From CATQHS01 sp965203375 (GTDB lineage: Bacteria; Actinomycetota; Acidimicrobiia; Acidimicrobiales; Aldehydirespiratoraceae): a stretch of DNA of 64,000 nucleotides. Below are positions 7,229 through 17,080 of this stretch, one piece after another. Position 1 is the stretch's first letter. Each line of letters starts with the position of its first letter. The notes beneath the pieces were generated by a model. The model worked only from the letters and a program-made list of their open reading frames with translations, did no database searches and was not told the origin of the DNA. The DNA is taken from assembly GCA_965203375.1 (NCBI GenBank), contig OZ241886.1, positions 372,001-436,000 on the forward strand, read 5' to 3'. The position numbers were made by a program, and so were the translations under genes.

Positions 7229-8017
7229 ATGGCCAACCGGAGCTATCTATACGTTCCCGGCCACCGTCCCGACCGGTTCGACAAGGCCGCGGCCAGCGGG
7301 GCCGACGCCGTCATCGTCGATTTGGAGGACGCGGTCCCGCCCGGCGCCAAGTCCGAGGCCCGGGCCGCGGCCGCGTCCTGGCTCGAGCGGCCTTCGGCCG
7401 TGCCGGTGTGGGTCCGGGTCAACCACCGCGACGACCTGATGGCCGAGGATCTGGCCATGGTGGCGGCGTCTGAGGCCGCCGGGGCGGTGATCCCCAAGGC
7501 CGTGGCCGAGGTGTGCGCGGCCAGTCCGGTCCCGGTGCAGGCCCTGGTGGAGACGGCCGAGGGGGTGGAGACGCTGGGCCGGATCGCCCGAACCCCGCCG
7601 GTGGTGCGCCTGGCCCTGGGCGAGGCCGACCTGTGCGCCGACCTGGGCGTGGTCTTGTCGGCCGGTGCCTCGGAGCTGGGGGCGATCCGCAGCGCCGTGG
7701 TGGTGGCGTCGGCCGCGGCCGGTCTGGCCCCGCCGGTCGGGCCTGTCCCCGTCGATTTGGACGACGACGAGGCGTTGGCGGCCACCAGCCGGCAATTGCG
7801 CCGCCAGGGGTTCGGGGGCCGCAGCGTGATCCATCCCCGCCAAGTGGCCGCGGTCAACGCCGCCTTCACCCCCGACCCGGCGGAGATCGAGCAGGCCCGC
7901 CGCATCGTCGAGGCCCATTCCGCCGCCGGGGAGGGCGCGGCAACGGCGGACGGGTCCTTCGTTGATGCGGCCGTGGTCCGCCAGGCCCGCCGGGTGCTGG
8001 ACCAGGCCGACCCGTGA
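7229..8017 (+). CDS. HpcH/HpaI aldolase/citrate lyase family protein (CitE-like)
   Basis: A 262-residue TIM-barrel lyase. It opens with RSYLYVPGHRPDRFDKA and continues VIVDLEDAVPPGAKSEAR (metal- and CoA-site region), VWVRVNHRD, ALVETAEGV, ALGEADLCADLG and FGGRSVIHPRQ, all hallmarks of CitE/CitE-like beta subunits and (S)-citramalyl-CoA or malyl-CoA lyases. Such enzymes cleave or form 3-hydroxyacyl-CoA thioesters, typically late in catabolism of branched dicarboxylic acids. The start ATG at 7229 gives the full canonical N-terminus. It heads the right-hand divergent operon and shares the promoter region containing the 7002-7018 palindrome. A family III CoA-transferase that could supply its CoA ester lies in the catabolic operon near 41 kb under a similar palindrome. 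Confidence 0.9.
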   Translation: MANRSYLYVPGHRPDRFDKAAASGADAVIVDLEDAVPPGAKSEARAAAASWLERPSAVPVWVRVNHRDDLMAEDLAMVAASEAAGAVIPKAVAEVCAASPVPVQALVETAEGVETLGRIARTPPVVRLALGEADLCADLGVVLSAGASELGAIRSAVVVASAAAGLAPPVGPVPVDLDDDEALAATSRQLRRQGFGGRSVIHPRQVAAVNAAFTPDPAEIEQARRIVEAHSAAGEGAATADGSFVDAAVVRQARRVLDQADP

Positions 8018-8125
8018 CCGCCGGGCCGGCCTCGGCTGCCGACCCCGCCGTGGCGCCGGACCGCTGCTGGCTGTCGACGGCGCCGGGGACTGCGTGGTGG
8101 TGAGCGCGGCGAAAGCCGGGCCGCC

Positions 8126-8515
8126 GTGACCGGCGAGGACTTGGCGAAAGCCGCCACTGGTGATGCCGCCGCCGGGAACTGCGTGGTGGTGAGCCAGACC
8201 TGGCTCCGGGCCGGTGAGGAGCACGCGGCCGCCTATCTGCGCCTGGCCGCCGACTTTGACCGCTACCTGACGGCGAGGCCGGGGTTCGTGCGCCGGTTTC
8301 TGGTCCGGTCCCTCGACGACGCCCGCCATCTCATCCACTGGCGCGAGTTCACCTCCGTCGAGGCCTACGAGGAGATGACCGCCGACCCCGAGTACCGAGA
8401 CCACATCGCCGCCCTGAGCCGTCACGTGGACGCCGATGCCTACCCGGCCGGGGCTGTGGTCCGGGAGTACGGCCGGGTCGTGCATACCACCCCGCCTCCT
8501 CCGCCTGGCCGATGA
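8126..8515 (+). CDS. ABM-fold (dimeric alpha/beta barrel) protein
   Basis: A 129-residue protein whose body, from VVVSQTWLRAGEEHA to YRDHIAALSRHV, shows the antibiotic-biosynthesis-monooxygenase/IsdG-like pattern: a first strand, a long helix, RPGFVRRFLVRS, then LIHWREFTSVEAYEEM and a helix with the next H residues. Members include quinol and heme-degrading monooxygenases as well as many unknowns. The first 20 residues are probably not part of the fold; a nearby segment at about 8082-8106 is duplicated at about 8172-8196, so the true start may be further downstream. The stop overlaps the next gene's start (ATGA). In this cluster a tetrapyrrole-related role is possible but not shown. Confidence 0.75.
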   Translation: MTGEDLAKAATGDAAAGNCVVVSQTWLRAGEEHAAAYLRLAADFDRYLTARPGFVRRFLVRSLDDARHLIHWREFTSVEAYEEMTADPEYRDHIAALSRHVDADAYPAGAVVREYGRVVHTTPPPPPGR

Positions 8516-9306
8516 CGCCTTCGGGCCCGAAGGCGCCCGAGGGGGATGAAGGCAGTGTCCTCGCGGGGGTAGAAGGGCTCCGGCCGGAGGTGCCTGCCGA
8601 GGGAGGTGAAGGGGACTGGCCGGAGGTGCCCGACGGGGCTCCGGGGCCGTTCGTGCTGGTACACGGCGCCTTCCGGGGGCCGTGGGCGTGGGACTTCGTC
8701 CGGCCCCGGCTGGAGGCGGCGGGGCACGAGGTCCACACCCCGGATCTGAGCGGCCCCGACACCACTCTCTCCTCTTGCATCGGCATCCTTGAGGATTTGA
8801 TCGCCGGCCGCGGCCTGGCCCGCGTCCGGCTGGTCGGGCACAGCCAGGGCGGGTTCGTGGTCCGGGCCGCCAGCCAGCGCCTGGCCGCCGCCCTCGGCGA
8901 GCTGGCCTACCTGGACGCGCCCGTTCCCGCCCACGGGCAGCGAGCCTTCGACTTCCGGCCCGACGGAGCACCCGAGCCCGCAGTGGGATGGGGCGATGTC
9001 GTGGCGCCCCGGCCCCTGGCCCCGGGCCCCGGCGTCTCGACTGCCCAAGCCGCCTGGATCAACGAGCGGCTGGTCCCCCAGGCCGCGGCCGTCTCCATGG
9101 CGCCGGTGCGGCTCGACGACCCGGCCGCCCTGGGTTTGCCCGAGCGCTACGCCTTCTGCTCATTGACCCCGCCCGGCTACCCGTGCGAGCCCACTCGGGC
9201 CGCCTGTGACCGTTCGGGCATCCCCTACGCCCTCCTCGACGCCGCCCACGATGCGCCGGTGACCGCCCCCGACGAGGTGGCCGCCTGGCTGCTCGGAACC
9301 GGCTGA
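8512..9306 (+). CDS. Alpha/beta hydrolase, HNL/methylesterase-like
   Basis: A 264-residue frame whose fold begins near residue 45 with PFVLVHGAFRGPWAWDFVRP (oxyanion region), then LEAAGHEVHTPDLSG, the nucleophile elbow GHSQGG, and the C-terminal histidine in DAAHDAPVTAPDEV. The opening block is that of the hydroxynitrile lyase/SABP2/MES methylesterase branch. In plants MES16 demethylates chlorophyll catabolites, which would fit the neighbouring PaO- and RCCR-like genes, but bacterial members of this branch have many substrates. The first 44 residues are low-complexity, with an internal duplication (RPEVPAEGGEGDWPEVP), so initiation may be later. The stop lies within a perfect 18-bp tandem duplication. 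Confidence 0.85.
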   Translation: MTPSGPKAPEGDEGSVLAGVEGLRPEVPAEGGEGDWPEVPDGAPGPFVLVHGAFRGPWAWDFVRPRLEAAGHEVHTPDLSGPDTTLSSCIGILEDLIAGRGLARVRLVGHSQGGFVVRAASQRLAAALGELAYLDAPVPAHGQRAFDFRPDGAPEPAVGWGDVVAPRPLAPGPGVSTAQAAWINERLVPQAAAVSMAPVRLDDPAALGLPERYAFCSLTPPGYPCEPTRAACDRSGIPYALLDAAHDAPVTAPDEVAAWLLGTG

Positions 9307-9331
9307 GCGATGAGAACCGGCTGAGCGATGA
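9296..9331. repeat. 18-bp perfect tandem duplication over a stop codon
   Basis: GAACCGGCTGAGCGATGA occurs at 9296-9313 and 9314-9331. The first copy holds the hydrolase stop TGA (9304-9306). One of several stop/start-region duplications in this window. Confidence 0.9.
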
Positions 9332-9414
9332 CCGGGGCCGACCGCGCCACCGAGCCGTCGAAGGGGAGGTTCAAGTCGGGTGCCGGTCGGGCGACCGATC
9401 GGCGCAGCGCGGAG

Positions 9415-10398
9415 TCAGGGCCAGTCGGCCGGGCACTCTCTGACGCTCTCGGGGGCGTTTTCAAGATTTGAGGCAGCGCAGAGGTGGTCGGCGGTGATCG
9501 TCGAATCGACCAGCTCCCACAGTCGACCCTCGGCCGCCCACTGCTCGGCCCGGCTGCGCCACTCGCCCGTCCACTCCGCCAGCCCGCCGCAGTCCTCGGC
9601 GGGGCGGTGGTAGGTGGCCGACACCCGCAGAGAGACGTCGGACACATCGTCCTCGAGGCCCCGGGCCACCCTCAGCAGGTAAGACTGGAGCCGGGCCGGG
9701 GCCCGGGGCTCGGACCGGGCCTCGCCGTCGGCCGACACCGCCGCGGGATATCCGGGCTCGACGCAGGCCGTCGCCAACACCGAGGTCGGGGCCACCGCCA
9801 CCACCGTCACCTCGTCGGGATGACGGGCCGGCTCGCCCCGGCGGCTACCCGTCTCCAAGTAGGAGGCCAGCACCGACAAGCCCTCCGAGCGGGCCGGCTC
9901 CACCGCGGCGACGGCCACGCAGAGCTGGGCCAGGGCGCTGGGGGCGGCCAGCGCCCCTGAGAACAGGTGCTCGTAGCGCATGACGGCCAAAGCGGCCGCA
10001 GCGGGGACGGGGCCGAGCAGGAAGGCAGGCACGGCCGAGTCGTCGGCCAGCGGCTCGGCCACGGCATCCAGATCCCAGGCGCTGTCGCAGACCTCGGGCG
10101 GGAAGGCCCAGTCCAGCTCGGGGGCCCAAACCGGCAGGCGAGCTGCCCGCAGCCTTCCCAGCGAGGTGCGGGGATCGGCGCCGGGCGGCAGGGACGGGGC
10201 CGGACCGGCCGGTTCCGCGAAAGCGAACCCGTCGGTGGCCGGGTCTCCGGTCGCCTCGGTCCCGCCGTCGCCTCCCGGCCCGCCATCGACTGAGAGATCA
10301 CCGGCACTTGAATCGGGCCCGGACGAACAGGAAACCCCCAGCGCCGCGGCCAGCGCCAGTGCTCCCACCGACTGGAATCGGCGATCGCTGAACTTCAA
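9415..10398 (-). CDS. Putative secreted lipoprotein of unknown function
   Basis: A 327-residue protein with a basic start, a hydrophobic stretch (VGALALAAALGV) and a cysteine at about residue 24 (GVSCSSG), so probably exported and lipid-modified, though the residues before the Cys are not the classic lipobox. An acidic glycine-rich linker follows, then a soluble domain of about 250 residues without motifs I recognise. It contains several cysteines (PEVCDSAW, CVAVAAVE, TACVEPGY, EDCGG, HLCAAS, ECPADWP) that may form disulfides outside the cell. It is convergent with the hydrolase gene and 30 bp after the small membrane protein gene. Confidence 0.65.
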   Translation of the reverse strand: MKFSDRRFQSVGALALAAALGVSCSSGPDSSAGDLSVDGGPGGDGGTEATGDPATDGFAFAEPAGPAPSLPPGADPRTSLGRLRAARLPVWAPELDWAFPPEVCDSAWDLDAVAEPLADDSAVPAFLLGPVPAAAALAVMRYEHLFSGALAAPSALAQLCVAVAAVEPARSEGLSVLASYLETGSRRGEPARHPDEVTVVAVAPTSVLATACVEPGYPAAVSADGEARSEPRAPARLQSYLLRVARGLEDDVSDVSLRVSATYHRPAEDCGGLAEWTGEWRSRAEQWAAEGRLWELVDSTITADHLCAASNLENAPESVRECPADWP

Positions 10399-10427
10399 CG
10401 GGGCACCGGCCGACGCTGTTATTGAGA

Positions 10428-10706
10428 TTATTGAGCCACCAGCTCTTTTACTTGATTTTCTTTTATCTCTATGACGACCTCTAGGATGTCCGTCACCACA
10501 CGGTTGGTTTCGTCGAGTCGTTTGTCCAAATCACCGAGTCGTTTGTCCAAATCGTCGAGTCGTTTGTCCACGCCGCCGAATTTGAAATCGAACAGTTCGA
10601 ATTTGGCGTCAATGAATCGACGGAACACGGCCCAAAAACCGGTAAACAATAGGCCGAAAGCCAGGGTTAATGTGCTGGCCAGAGAAGCTATCTCACCGAT
10701 GGTCAT
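10428..10706 (-). CDS. Small membrane protein with repeated coiled coil
   Basis: A 92-residue protein: one membrane segment near residues 8-30 (ASLASTLTLAFGLLFTGFWA), a short linker, then three 7-residue repeats of the type DKRLDDL at about residues 47-67, and a charged C-terminal helix. The repeats correspond to 21-bp tandem units in the DNA at about 10503-10570. It is clearly richer in A/T than its neighbours. Similar small TM-plus-coiled-coil proteins are common and mostly unassigned. It would be a membrane-anchored oligomer; no function can be given. Confidence 0.7.
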   Translation of the reverse strand: MTIGEIASLASTLTLAFGLLFTGFWAVFRRFIDAKFELFDFKFGGVDKRLDDLDKRLGDLDKRLDETNRVVTDILEVVIEIKENQVKELVAQ

Positions 10707-10759
10707 GACACCTCCGAGTTGGAATCGCCGGATACTCCAAATTCATGTGATACACTGAT

Positions 10760-10776
10760 GTTACATGCTAGGTAAC
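10760..10776. promoter_or_regulatory. Imperfect palindrome upstream of the small membrane protein gene
   Basis: GTTACATGCTAGGTAAC has GTTAC/GTAAC arms, within an AT-rich stretch 54 bp before the ATG at 10706. It is a plausible regulator site, unassigned. Confidence 0.3.
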
Positions 10777-10782
10777 AGATTG

Positions 10783-11832
10783 TCAACCCCTAATTTCAGG
10801 ATCGAGCCCTAGGCCCTCGCCGGCCGGGAGATTCATCCGGCCGGCGACGACGGCGGGGGGCTCGGCTGTGTCTTGAGCCAGCCGTCCGGCCGTGGCCAGG
10901 CCGTGGGCCTCGCCCCTGCCGACGGCCGCGGCGACGTGCAGGGCGTGAGCCAAGCCCACGGCCGAGTCGGCGAAGGAGGTGACCACGGCCCTGGCCCCGG
11001 CGTCGGCGGCCAGGCTGGCGACGGCTAGGGCCTCGTCGGGGCCGCCCAGGGCTTGGGGCTTGACGACCAGAACGCCCAGACCCAGGCCGAGGGCCCGCTC
11101 GGCGTCGGCTCGGGTGCGCATCGACTCGTCCGCCGCCGCGGGCACGGCCGCGTCCCGGCCCAGGGCGGCCATGGCCTCGAGGCCCGGCACCGGCTCCTCG
11201 CAGTAGGAGACGTCCAGCGGCTCGACCGCCCGCAGCACCCGCAGCGCGGTCGGACGGTCCCAGGCCCCGTTGGCGTCGAGGCGCAACTCGAGGCCCGGGC
11301 CCAGCCCGGAGCGGGCCGCCCGCACCCGGTCGATGTCGGCGCCGGGATCGGCAGCCGCCACCTTCAGCTTGGCGCAGGCGTGGCCGGCCGCGGCCGCGGC
11401 CGCCGCCTGCGCCTCCACCCCGTCGGGATCGGCAGCGGCCACGAGGGCGTTGACCGCCACCGAGGAGGCCGCGTCAGGGGACAGCTCCCGGGCCAGGGGC
11501 AAGCCGTTTCGCCGGGCCCGCAGATCGGCCCAGGCTCCGGCCAGGCCCGCCCGGGCGTGAGGGGACTCGGCCAGCGCCTCAACCGCCGCGGCCAAGGCCG
11601 GCTCGCCGCCGGCCTCGATCTGGCGGCCGGCCCGAGCCAGGTCGGCCTCGGTCGCCTCCAAGTCGATGAAAGACCAGCCCGGCAGCGGAGAGGCCTCCCC
11701 CCAGCCGACGAAGTGGCCGTCGGCCAGCTTCACCAGCACCCCGGCCCGGTGGCCGACCGCGCCCCGGCCGGTGACCAGCGGCTCCCGCAGCGGCAGCCGG
11801 AACCGCACCAGATCCACCCGCAGCCCGCTCAC
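10783..11832 (-). CDS. menC: o-Succinylbenzoate synthase
   Basis: A 349-residue enolase-superfamily enzyme that dehydrates SHCHC to o-succinylbenzoate in menaquinone synthesis. The N-terminal capping domain opens with FRLPLREPLVTGRG and GWGEASPLPG. The barrel shows KLKVA (acid/base Lys), RLDANGAW, YCEEPV and ADES (three metal-ligand acids) and VVKPQALGG (second Lys). Muconate-cycloisomerase relatives share this fold, but menH, menD and menF in the same window support menC. It is divergent from the urease operon, with about 150 bp between the starts. Confidence 0.93.
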   Translation of the reverse strand: MSGLRVDLVRFRLPLREPLVTGRGAVGHRAGVLVKLADGHFVGWGEASPLPGWSFIDLEATEADLARAGRQIEAGGEPALAAAVEALAESPHARAGLAGAWADLRARRNGLPLARELSPDAASSVAVNALVAAADPDGVEAQAAAAAAAGHACAKLKVAAADPGADIDRVRAARSGLGPGLELRLDANGAWDRPTALRVLRAVEPLDVSYCEEPVPGLEAMAALGRDAAVPAAADESMRTRADAERALGLGLGVLVVKPQALGGPDEALAVASLAADAGARAVVTSFADSAVGLAHALHVAAAVGRGEAHGLATAGRLAQDTAEPPAVVAGRMNLPAGEGLGLDPEIRG

Positions 11833-11982
11833 CGCAAACTCATCCCCGGGGTGGTCAGCCCGGTCATCGCGTGCCTCTCGTCCGGGAGCAGCGCGGCTCG
11901 CTCATCGCGAACCCGTCAAGGCCGAATGCCCTCTCTCCCATCCGGCCCGGGCGAGGCCGCGGTAGGTTCGACTCGAAGTCAG

Positions 11983-12801
11983 ATGGAGGGCGTGGCACGG
12001 GTCGAGTATCGCAACAAAGACGGGGAGACTCGCCTGGGCACCCTAGAGCAGCGCAGCCCTCTGCGGGTGCTGTTTCCCCGACCCGAAGGCGGCGACATCC
12101 CCACGGCCGCCATCGCCAACACCTCGGGGGGCGTGGCCGGCGGCGACTCCCTGCTGGTTCGAGTCCGGTCGGGCCCGGGGGCCCGGGCCCGGGTGATCGG
12201 CTCGGCCGCCGAGAAGATCTACCGGTCCGGCTCCGGCGGCGGCGAGAGCCGCGACAGCACCGTGGACACGAGGTTGGTGGCGGATTCGGGGGCTTGGCTG
12301 GAGTGGCTGCCCCAGGAGACGATCCTCTTCGACGGGGCGAGGCTTCGGCGGCGCACCGTGTTGGACGTCGCCGACGGCGCCGGGCTGCTGGCCGGAGAGT
12401 GCCTGGTGTTCGGCCGGCTGGCCCACGGCGAGGTCATGCGAGCCGGCCGGGTGTTCGACGCCTGGGAGGTGAGGCGCCGAGGCCGGCCGGTCTGGCGGGA
12501 TGTCCTGCGCCTGGACGATCCGTCCGCCGCCTTGGACGAGCCCGCCGCCCTGGCCGGGGCCCGGGCCACCGCCACCATCGTGTACGCGGGCGAGGATGCG
12601 CCCGAGTTGGGCCGAAGGAGCGGGTTCGCCTCTTCGGGGGCCGTCAAGTCGGGGGCCACCGTCGTACACGGGGTGATGGTGGTGAGGATGCTCGGCGCCG
12701 AGCCTGCCCCGGTCAGGTCACGGTTCGCCGCGGCGTGGATGGAGATAAGGGAGCAGGCCGCGGGCCTTTCCGGCCGGATGCCCCGTCTCTGGCACATGTA
12801 G
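11983..12801 (+). CDS. ureD: Urease accessory protein UreD
   Basis: A 272-residue member of the UreD/UreH family, the scaffold that with UreF and UreG delivers nickel to the urease apoenzyme. Recognisable blocks are IANTSGGVAGGDSL near residue 47, SAAEKIYRS, WLEWLPQETILFDGARL and the late FAAAWMEIREQAAGL with PRLWHM at the end. The start ATG at 11983 gives the normal length; the frame is open far upstream only because of GC content. It begins the urease operon, in the less common order D-A-B-C-F-G. A degenerate duplication of the stop region lies downstream (12794-12829 and about 12868-12901). Confidence 0.92.
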   Translation: MEGVARVEYRNKDGETRLGTLEQRSPLRVLFPRPEGGDIPTAAIANTSGGVAGGDSLLVRVRSGPGARARVIGSAAEKIYRSGSGGGESRDSTVDTRLVADSGAWLEWLPQETILFDGARLRRRTVLDVADGAGLLAGECLVFGRLAHGEVMRAGRVFDAWEVRRRGRPVWRDVLRLDDPSAALDEPAALAGARATATIVYAGEDAPELGRRSGFASSGAVKSGATVVHGVMVVRMLGAEPAPVRSRFAAAWMEIREQAAGLSGRMPRLWHM

Positions 12802-12950
12802 TAGCCCGGACCGCTCTTCGGCGTCGGGCAGCCTGCGGTCCGCCTCGCATCCGGCCGGGGTGCTGGCCCATGTAGGAGGCCGAACCGTCTTCGGCGTAGG
12901 TTCTTGCCGCGGGTTCTTCGGGCGGGCGCTTGGAGGCGAGGAGGAAGGCC

Positions 12951-13253
12951 GTGCATCTCACTCCCAGGGAGAAGGACAAGCTGCTGGTGGCGATGGCCGC
13001 CCAAGTGGCCCGGCGGCGGCGGGAGCGCAACGTGAAGCTCAACTACCCCGAGGCGGTGGCCCTAATCTCGGACTTCGTGGTGGAAGGGGCCCGGGACGGC
13101 CGCAGCGTGGCCGAGCTGATGCGGGACGGGGCGGCTGTGCTGGGCCGCGACGAAGTCATGCCCGGCGTGGCCGAGATGATCCCGGAGATCCAGGTGGAGG
13201 CCACCTTTCCCGACGGCACCAAGCTGGTGACCGTCCACGAGCCCATCCGATGA
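12951..13253 (+). CDS. ureA: Urease gamma subunit
   Basis: A 100-residue subunit, the exact family length when started at the GTG at 12951, which follows a strong GAGGAAGG site; an ATG at 12930 would add seven residues. The sequence MHLTPREKDKLLVAMAAQVA, LNYPEAVALISDFVVEGARD and VMPGVAEMIPEIQVEATFPD is canonical. It assembles with UreB and UreC into the cytoplasmic nickel enzyme that hydrolyses urea to ammonia and CO2. Its stop overlaps the ATG (13250) of a 15-codon micro-ORF that copies the start region of ureB. Confidence 0.97.
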   Translation: MHLTPREKDKLLVAMAAQVARRRRERNVKLNYPEAVALISDFVVEGARDGRSVAELMRDGAAVLGRDEVMPGVAEMIPEIQVEATFPDGTKLVTVHEPIR

Positions 13254-13348
13254 GCGCAGCCCCGACCGCCGCCGAGGGATCGGGGCGGACGCGATGACGG
13301 CCGGTCCGGACCGTCCGATGAGCGCGGCCCCGGCCGCCCCCGGCGAGG
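13243..13348 (+). repeat. Duplicated ureB start region with a micro-ORF between ureA and ureB
   Basis: A segment around ATGAGCGCAGCCCC at 13243-13277 recurs at 13311-13348. The first copy opens a 15-codon frame (13250-13297, MSAAPTAAEG...) whose ATG overlaps the ureA stop and whose TGA overlaps the ATG of ureB at 13294. It could couple translation from ureA to ureB. Confidence 0.75.
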
Positions 13349-13638
13349 TGATCTGCGCCGAGGGGGCGATCTTGCTGAACGAGGGCCGCGAGACGACAAC
13401 CCTGGAAGTGGCCAACACCGGCGACCGGCCGGTGCAGGTGGGCTCGCACTACCACTTCTCCGAGACCAACCGGGCCCTGGAGTTCGACCGGGAGGCGGCC
13501 CGGGGCATGAGGCTCGACATCCCCGCCGGCACCGCGGTCCGCTTCGAGCCCGGGCAGCGCCGGGAAGTGCGGCTCGTGGCCCTGGCCGGCGCCCGCCGGG
13601 TCTTCGGCTTCAACGCCGAAGTGAACGGCCCGGTCTAG
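13294..13638 (+). CDS. ureB: Urease beta subunit
   Basis: A 114-residue frame; starting at the second ATG (13318) gives 106 residues, closer to the usual length. The family core is clear: GEVICAEGAILLNEGRE, VANTGDRPVQVGSHYHFSE, NRALEFDREAARGMRLDIP and RRVFGFNAEVNG. It caps the UreC active-site flap in the assembled enzyme. The gene ends 9 bp before the GTG of ureC. Confidence 0.97.
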   Translation: MTAGPDRPMSAAPAAPGEVICAEGAILLNEGRETTTLEVANTGDRPVQVGSHYHFSETNRALEFDREAARGMRLDIPAGTAVRFEPGQRREVRLVALAGARRVFGFNAEVNGPV

Positions 13639-13647
13639 GGGAGCGCC

Positions 13648-15357
<1,710 letters not shown>

Positions 15358-15362
15358 ACAGC

Positions 15363-16292
15363 GTGGCCGCCGCTTGTGATCCCAAGACGGCGGTCGGGAG
15401 TGCCGCCGCCGGGGATGTCGGGGGCGCGGAAGCGGCCGAGGCCCTCGTGCGGGCCGGTGCCGGGGATGCTGTCGGCGCGGAAGCGGCTGTGTACGCGCTT
15501 TCTGTTTGGTTCTCGCCTGCTTTTCCGGTGGGCGGATACGCCTACTCTTCGGGGCTGGAATACGCCGTTCACGCCGGACGTGTCGGCGACGCCGAGGGTC
15601 TTCAGGGCAGGATCGAGGCCATGCTGCGGCTGGGCGCGGGCCGCACCGAGGGCGGGTTCTTCGGCGCGGCCCACGGGGCGGCCTGGGCGACTTCGCCCGA
15701 AGAGCCCCATGACGAACATGGCGGGCCGCGGTGGTCACGGTCGCCGCCGGGGCCCTTGAGGACCCCGCCCGAAGAGCCTCATGACGAGCAGGCACTCAGC
15801 AGGCTGCTGGCCGTGGCCGAGCGGGCCGGCATCCAGCGGCCCACCGCGGAGACGGCCCTGGAGAGTCTGGCCATGGGATCGGCGTTCTTGACCGCAGCGG
15901 CTGCGGCCTGGCCCGATGCCCGCCTCCGGACCTTCGCTGCCGTCTTGGAGCAGGAGGGCCGCCAACCGGCTTACCCGGTGGCGGCGGGCGCGGTCTGCGG
16001 GTTCCGCCGCATCCCGCTGAGGATGTCTTTGACCGCCTTCCTGCACGCCTTGGCGGCCAACCTCGTCTCGGCTGGCGTCCGGCTCATCCCTTTGGGCCAG
16101 ACCGAGGGCCAGCGGATCATGGCCGCGCTGGCCCCCGCGGTGGCGGAGTGCGTCGAGGGCGTCGTCTCGGAATGCGAGGCGGCCGAAAGATCGGGCGACG
16201 ACGTGTTGGATCGCCTCGGATCGGCTGCTCTCATGGTTGACTGGGAGTCCGTGCGGCACGAAACCCAGCGCACCCGGCTCTTCAGGTCGTGA
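15363..16292 (+). CDS. ureF: Urease accessory protein UreF
   Basis: A 309-residue protein, longer than the usual 220-240. The family core is VYALSVWFSPAFPVGGYAYS, then HALAANLVSAGVRLIPLGQT and LIPLGQTEGQ, with an arginine-rich end. The excess comes from about 45 low-complexity residues at the N-terminus and from a 24-codon in-frame insertion: the segment at 15695-15718 (PEEPHDE) is repeated 72 bp later at 15767-15790. UreF binds UreD and gates GTP hydrolysis by UreG during nickel transfer. The GTG start at 15363 lies 5 bp after the ureC stop. Confidence 0.93.
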   Translation: MAAACDPKTAVGSAAAGDVGGAEAAEALVRAGAGDAVGAEAAVYALSVWFSPAFPVGGYAYSSGLEYAVHAGRVGDAEGLQGRIEAMLRLGAGRTEGGFFGAAHGAAWATSPEEPHDEHGGPRWSRSPPGPLRTPPEEPHDEQALSRLLAVAERAGIQRPTAETALESLAMGSAFLTAAAAAWPDARLRTFAAVLEQEGRQPAYPVAAGAVCGFRRIPLRMSLTAFLHALAANLVSAGVRLIPLGQTEGQRIMAALAPAVAECVEGVVSECEAAERSGDDVLDRLGSAALMVDWESVRHETQRTRLFRS

Positions 16293-16401
16293 GCGGCCTT
16301 CGGGTGCGTGGCCGAATTTCAGGTCGTGAGCGGCCTCGAATGAGGGTCTCGGATCAATAGGCGGCTTCGGATGAGCGGTCTCGGGTTATAGGCGGCCTCG
16401 G

Positions 16402-17064
<663 letters not shown>

Positions 17065-17080
17065 AAGCCGGGCGTTGCCG

